Shown piece after piece: positions 57,743 through 64,000 of a stretch of DNA of 64,000 nt. Under the pieces are notes generated by a model that worked only from the letters and a program-made list of their open reading frames with translations, made no database searches and was not told the DNA's origin. Source of the stretch: Bacteroidota bacterium (GTDB taxonomy: Bacteria; Bacteroidota; Rhodothermia; Rhodothermales; Rubricoccaceae); the NCBI GenBank assembly GCA_039821555.1, contig JBCBNX010000002.1:95444-159443 (forward strand), written 5' to 3'. Each line of letters opens with the position of its first letter. The first letter of the stretch is position 1. Position numbers and translations under genes: made by a program.

Positions 57743-58201
57743 TCAGCCATAGAGCGCCTGCGCGTCCGGCACGCGACCCTGGAGGAACGACGCAGCGGGG
57801 TCTACGAGCACGCGGCTTTCGAGCGATGCACGGCCGACGAGCATCCGGAAGCGCATCGTGCGACGGTCGGTGAGCGTGACAAGGATGGGCCACGACGGCG
57901 CATCCACCTGCGGACCCAATCTCAGCGTCGTCTCGATAGCGAGGCGCGTCTCGCTCTGCCCGTTGGACGACGTGACCGCGTGCTCGTCAACCACGGCCGC
58001 TTCGCATGCGACGACCACGCGCTCGTTCGCCCGCAGCGGGTGCACGTTGAAGCGCACCCACGGCGCTCCGGCATCGGTGAAGCGCTCCAGGTCAAACGCA
58101 TGCAGCACCGCAAACTCGGCCCCGGTGTCCACCTTCGCCTCGACCCCGAGCAGCCCCAGGTCCGGCAGCGCCACCCACTCGCGCCAGCCGACAGTCAGCA
58201 T
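57743..58201 (-). CDS. Retropepsin-like / ATP-dependent zinc protease family protein (PF05618-like)
   Basis: 152 residues from the ATG at 58201. Seen: TVGWREWVALPDLGLLGVEA (family GWREWVxLPxLGI), KVDTGAEFAVLHA with the aspartic-protease-like DTGA motif, and FRMLVGRASLESRVLVDPAA (family LGRxxLxxxFLVDPxxS). These are hallmarks of the family that includes RimB; proposed to be a retropepsin-like aspartyl or zinc protease working with RimK-type ligases. No rimK-like gene is linked. It is one transcription unit with the four genes upstream on the minus strand, after a 28-bp gap. Confidence 0.82.
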   Translation of the reverse strand: MLTVGWREWVALPDLGLLGVEAKVDTGAEFAVLHAFDLERFTDAGAPWVRFNVHPLRANERVVVACEAAVVDEHAVTSSNGQSETRLAIETTLRLGPQVDAPSWPILVTLTDRRTMRFRMLVGRASLESRVLVDPAASFLQGRVPDAQALYG

Positions 58202-58229
58202 AGAAGAACGTTGTGAGTACTCCACGTGG

Positions 58230-58841
58230 TTAGTACACGATTGTGACGGACTGGTCGTCTGTGTTGAAAACCAGTATCCGAGATTCTGGCCTCGTGACTA
58301 TGACAGCCGTCTCAAAGTCAACCTGATAAGCATCTCTCACTTCGTGAGCCAGACTGCGCTCGGCAAATGGAAGCCAAGGTGGTCTGTAGAGCACTCTGGC
58401 ATGCGAGTACTCGTTCGTAAACGCCCACCCTGAGGTTGAAATGCGATAGCGAAACACCTCGTCAATCGACTCCTCAGCGAACACGGTCTCTGCGTGGGGA
58501 GCGAGTGTCAACAGGAAACCAACGGGTAGCGAGACCAGCCCCAGAAGTACAAGCGCACCGAGTGCGAGAAGTCCAACCTGCTCAATTCCGCCCCAAAGCC
58601 AGTGCACCCCCGCTGACAGGGCTGCCACAGAGATAAACCAAAGTACCGGAAGAGCCGCCAGGTCGACCGCTGTGCCCGCGAAGCTCCACCCGCATGCACG
58701 GAGCACCCACGCCGCGCTCGCCAGTCCTGTAAGGCTGAGACATGCCCACTGCAAATACGGTGAGCGCAGCCAATTCGCGCAGAGGCACGATGCAGCCGTT
58801 GCAACGATCCAGAAGCCGTTCCAGATAAGCGCTGCCTCCAT
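58230..58841 (-). CDS. Four-helix membrane protein, unknown function
   Basis: 203 residues from the ATG at 58841, which overlaps the pyrB stop (TGATG), so it is translationally coupled to pyrB. Four hydrophobic helices are seen at about residues 5-24, 30-52, 60-82 and 88-112; the remaining C-terminal 90 residues form a soluble domain with FRYRISTSGWAFTNEYSHAR and an ending RPESRILVFNTDDQSVTIVY, probably beta-strands. No family recognised. Base composition is lower in GC than in the neighbours. Confidence 0.65.
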   Translation of the reverse strand: MEAALIWNGFWIVATAASCLCANWLRSPYLQWACLSLTGLASAAWVLRACGWSFAGTAVDLAALPVLWFISVAALSAGVHWLWGGIEQVGLLALGALVLLGLVSLPVGFLLTLAPHAETVFAEESIDEVFRYRISTSGWAFTNEYSHARVLYRPPWLPFAERSLAHEVRDAYQVDFETAVIVTRPESRILVFNTDDQSVTIVY

Positions 58842-59857
58842 CACTCACGGGCACCTGGCGCCAGTAGAAACAGCACCGCCATGCGCACGGCGACACCGTT
58901 CGTGACCTGGTCGAGGATGACGGCGCGCTCGTGGTCGACGACCTCCGTCGCGAGTTCGACGCCGCGGTTCACCGGGCCGGGGTGCATCACGACGAGGTCG
59001 GGGTGCCGATCGAGGTGGTGGAGGCCGATGCCGTAGCGCGCGTGGTACTCGCGGAGGCTCGGGAACAGCCCGCCCGCCTGCCGTTCGAGCTGGATGCGGA
59101 GCGCCATCGCCACGTCGCAGCCGTCGAGCGCCTCGTCAAGGCGGTCGGTGACGCGGACGCCGAGCGTCTCCGCCTCGACGGGCAGCATCGTGCGTGGGCC
59201 GCAGAACGTGACCTCGGCCCCAAGCTTGGTGAGCGCGTAGGCGTTCGAGCGCGCCACGCGGCTGTGCGCCACGTCGCCGAGGATCGAGACGCGCAGGCCC
59301 GAGAAGTCGCCGCGCGCGAGGCGGTTGGTCCCGTCGGCGTCGAGGAACTTGGGGAGGTCGAGATCGGCGATGGTGTAGGCGTCGAGGAGGGCCTGCGTGG
59401 GGTGCTCGTGCGCGCCGTCGCCCGCGTTCACCACGGCCGAGTCGATGCAGCGGGTGAGGAAATGCGGCGCGCCGGCCGACTTATGCCGGATCACGACGAG
59501 GTCGATCTTCATCGCCTCGATGTTGCGCGCGGTGTCCTTGAGGGTCTCGCCCTTCGACACGGACGAGCCCGACGCCGAGAAGTTGACCGTGTCGGCCGAG
59601 AGCCGCTTCTCGGCGAGCTCAAAGGAGATCCGCGTGCGCGTCGACGGCTCGAAGAAGAGGTTCACGACCGTCACGCCGCGCAGGCTCGGCACGCGCTTGA
59701 TCGGGCGGTCGAGGACGCTGCGGAACTCGCGCGCGGTGCGGAGCAGGAGCCGGATCTCGGCGGCGGAGTAGGTCTCCAGCCCGAGCAGGTGGCGATGCTG
59801 GAGATGTTGGATTTCCGATATCGGATTTCCGATTGGAGAAGCAGACGGGTTGGGCAT
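58841..59857 (-). CDS. pyrB: Aspartate carbamoyltransferase catalytic subunit
   Basis: 338 residues from the ATG at 59857. Carbamoylates aspartate, the second step of pyrimidine synthesis. Seen: [20 protein letters not shown] (carbamoyl-phosphate loop STRTR), [15 protein letters not shown] (80s loop, SxxKGExxxD), [18 protein letters not shown] (HPTQ), [16 protein letters not shown] and [12 protein letters not shown]. No regulatory PyrI is adjacent. Start 16 bp after the pyrR stop; a TTG at 59884, overlapping pyrR, is less likely. pyrR-pyrB is a usual pyrimidine operon order, with the following membrane gene coupled. Confidence 0.95.
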   Translation of the reverse strand: MPNPSASPIGNPISEIQHLQHRHLLGLETYSAAEIRLLLRTAREFRSVLDRPIKRVPSLRGVTVVNLFFEPSTRTRISFELAEKRLSADTVNFSASGSSVSKGETLKDTARNIEAMKIDLVVIRHKSAGAPHFLTRCIDSAVVNAGDGAHEHPTQALLDAYTIADLDLPKFLDADGTNRLARGDFSGLRVSILGDVAHSRVARSNAYALTKLGAEVTFCGPRTMLPVEAETLGVRVTDRLDEALDGCDVAMALRIQLERQAGGLFPSLREYHARYGIGLHHLDRHPDLVVMHPGPVNRGVELATEVVDHERAVILDQVTNGVAVRMAVLFLLAPGARE

Positions 59858-59873
59858 AGCCAATCGATAATCG

Positions 59874-60479
59874 TCAATCGTCAATCTTCGTTCGTTCGAC
59901 GAGCCACACGCCGTCCACGCCGTCGGTCTCGGTGAGGCGGACGCGGACCTCCTCGCCGGGGGTCGTCGGGACGGTGCGGCCCACGAAGTCGGGGCGGATG
60001 GGCAGCTCGCGCAGGCCGCGGTCGATCATGCAGAGCACGCGCACCGAGGCAGGCCGCCCGAGGTCCATCAGCGCGTCGAGCGCGGCGCGCGTGGTGCGGC
60101 CCGTGTAGACGACATCGTCCACGAGGACGAGGCGGCGGTCGTAGACGTCGAACGGGATATCCGTCGGCTGGACGACCGGCTGGCGGAGACGGCGGCGGAA
60201 GTCGTCGCGGTAGAGCGTCGCGTCGAGCTTGCCGAAGGGCAGCGTGAGCCCCTCGAAGGCCTCGATCTTGGCGCGGAGGCGCGCAGCGAGGAAGACGCCG
60301 CGCGTCTGCATGCCCACGAGCGCGAGGCGGTCGCCCGGCTCTGCGTCGTCGTCGAGGTGCTCCACGATCTGCCGCGCGAGGCGGTTGAGCGTGCGGTCGA
60401 GGTCGTCCGCGTCCATGAGGTGCGCCTTGACGCGGTCCCCTGGGGACAGTGTGAGGTCCGTCGAAGTAGGGCGATCCAT
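59874..60479 (-). CDS. pyrR: PyrR bifunctional regulator / uracil phosphoribosyltransferase
   Basis: 201 residues from the ATG at 60479. PyrR binds pyr mRNA or acts as a uracil phosphoribosyltransferase. Seen: PRPP-binding motif [20 protein letters not shown], the preceding [19 protein letters not shown] (family GIxxRGxxLAxRL), [12 protein letters not shown] (family LDITLYRDD) and [20 protein letters not shown] (family DRGHRELPIRxDxVG). Followed by pyrB 16 bp downstream. A PyrR-dependent attenuator was not visible in the 110 bp upstream. Confidence 0.94.
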   Translation of the reverse strand: MDRPTSTDLTLSPGDRVKAHLMDADDLDRTLNRLARQIVEHLDDDAEPGDRLALVGMQTRGVFLAARLRAKIEAFEGLTLPFGKLDATLYRDDFRRRLRQPVVQPTDIPFDVYDRRLVLVDDVVYTGRTTRAALDALMDLGRPASVRVLCMIDRGLRELPIRPDFVGRTVPTTPGEEVRVRLTETDGVDGVWLVERTKIDD

Positions 60480-60589
60480 AGAAAGCGACAGGGCGGTGAA
60501 CCAACGGACGGGCAGCGGCGACAAGCTACGCACCGAGGATCCGTTGAGACGCCGCCCCGGCGTTTGTGGATGGGCATCAGACGCCGCGC

Positions 60590-62230
60590 TCAGCTCCGTG
60601 TGACGAGGTGCCAGAGGAAGCGCAACTCTGGGCGCGTGGCGGCGGCGATGAAGCCAAGCGTGAGGATGCCCAACGCAAACGGCACGGCGAACCCGAGGCC
60701 AAGTGCGCGTCCAAGCGACACCCGTGCTACCCCACCGAGGTCGACCAGCGCGCGGAGCTGCCCGACGAGCTCCGCCACGGCCCACAGCCCGAGCAGCCCG
60801 AGCGCCCACACGGCCAGGCTCAGGCTGGGCGGCTGCGATGCAAGCACCATCGCCGCGAAGAGCAGCACCAGCACGGGCCAACGTGCCCACACCGTCAGCG
60901 TGAGGGCCTGCGCGGGCAGCAGCCGGTTGGCGCGGGCAAGTACGGCCATCAGCACGACGTTGAACAGCTGCGCTAGCGCGTAGAGGCTCGCCAGGACGAT
61001 CACGAGCAGCATCGACTGCTGGAGCAGCGTGTTGAGCCCGCGCAGCACGTTAGGCGGCAGCCCAGCCACGAGCAGCCCAAGCACGTCGGTCTGGCCGAGC
61101 GTCCGCAGCGCGATCGCCCAGATCACGCCGACGCCGAGCGCGAGCACGCCCGCCATCGCCGCCGTCGGCCAGCCCTCGACGCCGCGCGAGCGGCGGACGG
61201 CATCCTGGTACATCGACGGGCGGGCGACGTGCTCCGTGGCGAGCACCTGGAAGGTCGGCGTAAGCCAGTAGAGGTAGGCGAGCGCCAATACGAGCAGCCA
61301 GCCGACCATCACGAGGAGCGAGGGACGCTGTCCAGCCGGGGTCACGCCCGCATCGATGGCGAAGAGCGTCTGCTGCCCCGTGAAGAGACCGCGTGCCACG
61401 TCCAGGGCCGGGCGCGGCTGACCGTCGCCGTCGTGCAGGCCGTATTCGGTCGCGCTGACGCTGGTGGCGAGGAGCGCTCCCTCCTGCCCAGAGTCGCGCC
61501 AGCGGTAGGCGAGCAGCACCCACGGCGCGGCATCGAGCGCGGCGCGGAGGTGGGTTTCGAGCTCGCGCGCCTGCGCCTCAGCGGAGGCGGGCACGGCATG
61601 ACCGCCGTCGCGCCCCGGACGCACCGCAGCCCCGGCAGCCAGTCCGACCGGCACGTCCGACCGGGCTCGCCAGCGCCCCATCAACGCGGCGGGGTCGGCG
61701 TCCAAGACGTCGAAGAGGACCGCGTCCACCTCGTCGGCGCACACATCGTCCTCGACGAAGCGCGAGACGTAGTAGGTCGTCGCGCCGGGTGGCCCAGTCT
61801 CACGCACGAGGCGTTGGAGCCGCGCGAAGTAGACGCACGCGGCCGGGTCGCTTGTGTCGCTGCTGGTGGCGAGCCCGAAGTGCCGCGCCGACGGGTGCGC
61901 CGCGCTCCGAGCAAGCGCATCGGCGAGGGTGCGTTCTGCAAAGGCGAGGGTGTCGCGCAACCGCACCGCAGGCAGCGTGCGGATCGGGAGGTCCTGGTAG
62001 AGCACGAGACCCCGACGGGACGCCGCGGCCAGCACGAACTCCCGCTCGACCACGCCGGTGCGAACCACCCGCACGCCCGCCTCCGCCATCGCCGCGAGGT
62101 CGTCGAGCGCCTGCGTCGAGTCGGCGGGTACGTCCCACACGACGCCCACGGGCACCGACGGCTGCGCCGTGGCGCACAGCGGCACGACAAGCAGCGAGAC
62201 AAGAACGAGCAAAGGGGGGGGCCAGCGCAT
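60590..62230 (-). CDS. Exported domain plus multi-helix membrane protein, unknown function
   Basis: 546 residues from the ATG at 62230. Signal peptide (1-22, ending CATAQ). Residues 23-280 form an alpha/beta domain with VGVVWDVPADSTQALDDLAA, VRVVRTGVVERE, LVLYQDLPIRTL and ALRDAAPWVLLAYRWRDSG-like spacing (here ALDAAPWVLLAYRWR), similar to a glycoside-hydrolase-like TIM barrel. Residues 310-546 hold six or seven membrane helices resembling Yip1-type integral proteins (LNTLLQQSMLLVIVLASLYA, VWARWPVLVLLFAAMVLAS). It lies 20 bp after the histidine kinase gene, so the two are probably co-transcribed. Confidence 0.65.
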   Translation of the reverse strand: MRWPPPLLVLVSLLVVPLCATAQPSVPVGVVWDVPADSTQALDDLAAMAEAGVRVVRTGVVEREFVLAAASRRGLVLYQDLPIRTLPAVRLRDTLAFAERTLADALARSAAHPSARHFGLATSSDTSDPAACVYFARLQRLVRETGPPGATTYYVSRFVEDDVCADEVDAVLFDVLDADPAALMGRWRARSDVPVGLAAGAAVRPGRDGGHAVPASAEAQARELETHLRAALDAAPWVLLAYRWRDSGQEGALLATSVSATEYGLHDGDGQPRPALDVARGLFTGQQTLFAIDAGVTPAGQRPSLLVMVGWLLVLALAYLYWLTPTFQVLATEHVARPSMYQDAVRRSRGVEGWPTAAMAGVLALGVGVIWAIALRTLGQTDVLGLLVAGLPPNVLRGLNTLLQQSMLLVIVLASLYALAQLFNVVLMAVLARANRLLPAQALTLTVWARWPVLVLLFAAMVLASQPPSLSLAVWALGLLGLWAVAELVGQLRALVDLGGVARVSLGRALGLGFAVPFALGILTLGFIAAATRPELRFLWHLVTRS

Positions 62231-62250
62231 GCCGAAAGCTACGTCGCCAC

Positions 62251-63576
62251 TCACCCCGCTTCTGCCGAGTCGAGTGCGTCGGTCGGCAGCTTGAGCACGA
62301 AGGTCGCCCCGCCGCCCGGCGTCGGCTCTACGTCCAGCGCACCGCCGTGGCCCTGCGTCACGATGTCGTAGCTCAGGCTCAGCCCCAGCCCGATGCCCTG
62401 ACCGGCAGGCTTGGTGGTAAAGAACGGCTCGAACACCTTCGCGTGCAGACCGTCCGACACGCCAGGCCCGTTGTCGCTCACCCGCACCTCGACGCGGCCC
62501 GCGCTGCGCTGGGTCGTCACCGTCACGCGGGCATGGGCATCGGGCGCTACCCTCTCGGCGAGCGCGTCGGTATCTGCGAGCGCGTCGAAGGCGTTGCCGA
62601 GCAGGTTGAGCAGCACGCGCCCGATCTCCTGCGGGGCCAGGTCCACCGTTCCCACCTCCGCATCGAAGTCGCGGACGATCTCGACGCCAAAGCCTGGGTC
62701 GCGGGCACGCGCCCCGTGCCACGCCAGGTCGATGTGCTGATCCACGAGCGCGTTGAGATCGACCGGCTGGCGGGCGCTCTCGCCCGTGCGCGCGTGGTCG
62801 AGCATCGCCCGGACGATGCCGTCGGCGCGGCGCGCGTGCGCCTCGATGCGCTCGGCGTGCACGCGGAGGTCGGCCTGCAGCGCCTCGACCTCTTCGGGGT
62901 CGTCCTCCGCCTCCAGGTCGTCGAGCAGTTCGCGTGAGAGCGCTGCGAAGTTGGTGACGAAGTTGAGCGGGTTCTTGATCTCGTGCGCGACGCCCGCCGT
63001 GAGCATGCCTAGCGACGCCATCTTCTCCTGCTGCACGAGCCGCGCCTGCGCCGCCTTTAGGTCCGCGAGCGACTGGTTCAACTCCGCCGTCCGCCGCTCG
63101 ACGAGCAGTTCGAGGTCGCGGTTGCGCCGTTCGAGCGCGCTCGCGAGCGTCGCCCCTGGATCGAGGATGGGGTCTTCCACCGAGAAGTGCGAGTGCGCCA
63201 GCCGCCAGCGCCCGTCGAGTTGTTCCAGGACAAACGTGTAGCGTGGCTCGATGGTGTGCTCCTCCGGCTCCGCATGAATGACCACGCGCAGCTGCCCGGT
63301 CACGATAGCGAGGTCGTCTCGCACCCGCCGCACATCGACCCAGACCTCGTCGTAGGTGGTCGCATACGGCATCTGCGCTTGCTCGATGCGGATGCTCTCG
63401 ACGAAGGACGACGGATCGGTGTAGAAGTCTTCAGGGCCACTCCCCAGGCCCGCAAAGTGCGGCGCGAGGAGGGTGTACAGCCGGTCCAGCGCCTCAGGCT
63501 CCTCTGCGCTGAGCGTCTGAAAAATGTCGACTACGGCCTCCACGACCTCGGCGTCGCGCTCAGCGTCATAGAGCAT
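62251..63576 (-). CDS. Sensor histidine kinase with N-terminal SnoaL/NTF2-like domain
   Basis: 441 residues. N-terminal 130 residues resemble an NTF2/SnoaL-like cone (DIFQTLSAEEPEALDRLYTL, FVLEQLDGRWRLAHSHFSVE) as used in soluble sensor proteins; no membrane helix or signal peptide, so cytoplasmic. Then a coiled coil (ELLVERRTAELNQSLADLKA), HisKA with His198 (GMLTAGVAHEIKNPLNFV), and a HATPase with NLLGNAFDAL, VSDNGPGV, GQGIGLGLSLSYDI and GGGATFVLKLP. The response regulator is not in the window. The start ATG at 63576 fits the domain. Upstream is a convergently unrelated gene pair; downstream follows the membrane protein after 20 bp. Confidence 0.9.
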   Translation of the reverse strand: MLYDAERDAEVVEAVVDIFQTLSAEEPEALDRLYTLLAPHFAGLGSGPEDFYTDPSSFVESIRIEQAQMPYATTYDEVWVDVRRVRDDLAIVTGQLRVVIHAEPEEHTIEPRYTFVLEQLDGRWRLAHSHFSVEDPILDPGATLASALERRNRDLELLVERRTAELNQSLADLKAAQARLVQQEKMASLGMLTAGVAHEIKNPLNFVTNFAALSRELLDDLEAEDDPEEVEALQADLRVHAERIEAHARRADGIVRAMLDHARTGESARQPVDLNALVDQHIDLAWHGARARDPGFGVEIVRDFDAEVGTVDLAPQEIGRVLLNLLGNAFDALADTDALAERVAPDAHARVTVTTQRSAGRVEVRVSDNGPGVSDGLHAKVFEPFFTTKPAGQGIGLGLSLSYDIVTQGHGGALDVEPTPGGGATFVLKLPTDALDSAEAG

Positions 63577-63639
63577 GGCAGGAAAACACGGCGGACGATC
63601 GAGGGCGGTGTGGTCCCCATGATAAACCGTTGAGGCGTA

Positions 63640-64000
63640 TCACTCCGCGTCAAACGCGCCCGCATCTACGTCCGTCAGAAAGGCGATGAGCCCCGCGAAG
63701 TAGCGCTCCATGTCGTCATACTGCGCGAGGTGGCTGCCGTCGGGGCAGTGGAGGTGGCGCCCGCGCTGCACCTGCGTCGCCATCCACGCCATGTGCTCGG
63801 GGTCCATCGTGTCGTGCGCGGCGCCGATGGTGAGCGTCGGGATGGCGAGTTGCGCGAGGTCGGCCGTCCGGTCCCACGACTCCAGCTTGCCGATGACGCC
63901 GAACTCGCTCGGTCCCTGCATCGGCACATAGACGGCCGGGTTGAGGTGGTTGAGCGAGCGCAGGACCGGCTCGGGCCAGTCCTCTGGCGGCATCCGCAGC
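63640..64000 (-). CDS. Proline-iminopeptidase-like alpha/beta hydrolase (N-terminus cut by window edge)
   Basis: The last 119 residues or so are present. Seen: NPAVYVPMQGPSEF, a motif of the proline iminopeptidase (peptidase S33) family, followed by AIPTLTIGAAHDTMDPEHM with the acidic catalytic residue (Asp in AAHDTMDPE), and CPDGSHLAQYDD with catalytic His. The nucleophile Ser lies outside the window. The enzyme releases N-terminal proline or a similar residue from peptides, fitting the protease-rich setting (inference). Confidence 0.82.
   Translation of the reverse strand, partial: LRMPPEDWPEPVLRSLNHLNPAVYVPMQGPSEFGVIGKLESWDRTADLAQLAIPTLTIGAAHDTMDPEHMAWMATQVQRGRHLHCPDGSHLAQYDDMERYFAGLIAFLTDVDAGAFDAE

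Noticed and set aside
60549-60563. Hairpin ACGCCG-CCC-CGGCGT upstream of pyrR as a PyrR attenuator
   Set aside because: Six-base stem with a three-base loop, without a T tract in the pyrR direction or an anti-terminator partner.

Overview
The window is a GC-rich chromosome segment whose gene repertoire points to the Bacteroidota/Rhodothermota lineage, most likely a Rhodothermia-type bacterium (inference). The pointers are: three secreted proteins ending in type IX secretion (T9SS) sorting domains, a TonB-dependent receptor with an N-terminal carboxypeptidase-regulatory-like domain, two beta-propeller sensor kinases with Y_Y_Y domains, candidate promoters of the Bacteroidota TTG/TAnnTTTG type, and weak or absent Shine-Dalgarno sequences. 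No phage, plasmid or CRISPR locus is present. Repeats and paralogy supply most of the novelty.

Layout. 1-6.3 kb is housekeeping: fabF (cut by the window edge) and acpP on the minus strand, then metK, ahcY and a UvrD/PcrA helicase on the plus strand. The helicase has two DnaA-box-like nonamers upstream. 6.3-11.3 kb holds a Uma2-family nuclease-like protein, a small membrane protein, a radical SAM protein, a TspO-like protein and quinone-dependent D-lactate dehydrogenase. 11.4-15.6 kb holds a TonB-dependent receptor, a GGQ release-factor-like protein, a lipoprotein, a 7Fe ferredoxin and tRNA-Ser(UGA). 15.7-22.7 kb is a tandem pair of large lipoprotein subtilases (S8). Each has seven copies of a ten-residue G[IV]TxRVLQEY repeat in the propeptide, and four or six copies of an unrecognised cysteine-paired module at the C terminus.

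23.1-28.8 kb holds a 1571-residue propeller/kinase/receiver/kinase hybrid sensor and dapB. 29.1-33.5 kb holds an exported caspase-like protease, a secreted protein, a lipoprotein with a TonB-C-like domain and an HEAGH membrane protein. 33.6-41.4 kb holds a second propeller kinase, a DinB-family protein, a TerB/GRAM-like protein, a DUF2520 protein and an AmrB/Memo-like protein. 41.6-51.4 kb is a second exported hydrolase block: an M36 fungalysin and an S8 protease that share an apparently identical 657-bp 3' segment, then gluQ and a beta-helix protein, three of these four carrying T9SS tails. 51.6-64 kb holds an ABC permease, an operon of a tyrosine recombinase lacking both catalytic arginines plus a P-loop-like protein and a Rossmann protein, tesB, a retropepsin-like protein, pyrR-pyrB, a membrane protein, a PAS-less histidine kinase and a truncated proline-iminopeptidase-like hydrolase.

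How it fits together. metK and ahcY form the two core steps of the SAM cycle. pyrR-pyrB is a pyrimidine operon. The rest is dominated by extracytoplasmic proteolysis (two S8 lipoproteases, one S8-T9SS, one M36-T9SS, one caspase), with large sensor kinases next to two of the protease groups. Several small dispersed repeat families sit between genes. One is found at three of the five convergent gene ends. Coordinates and residue positions were read by hand; no similarity search was possible.
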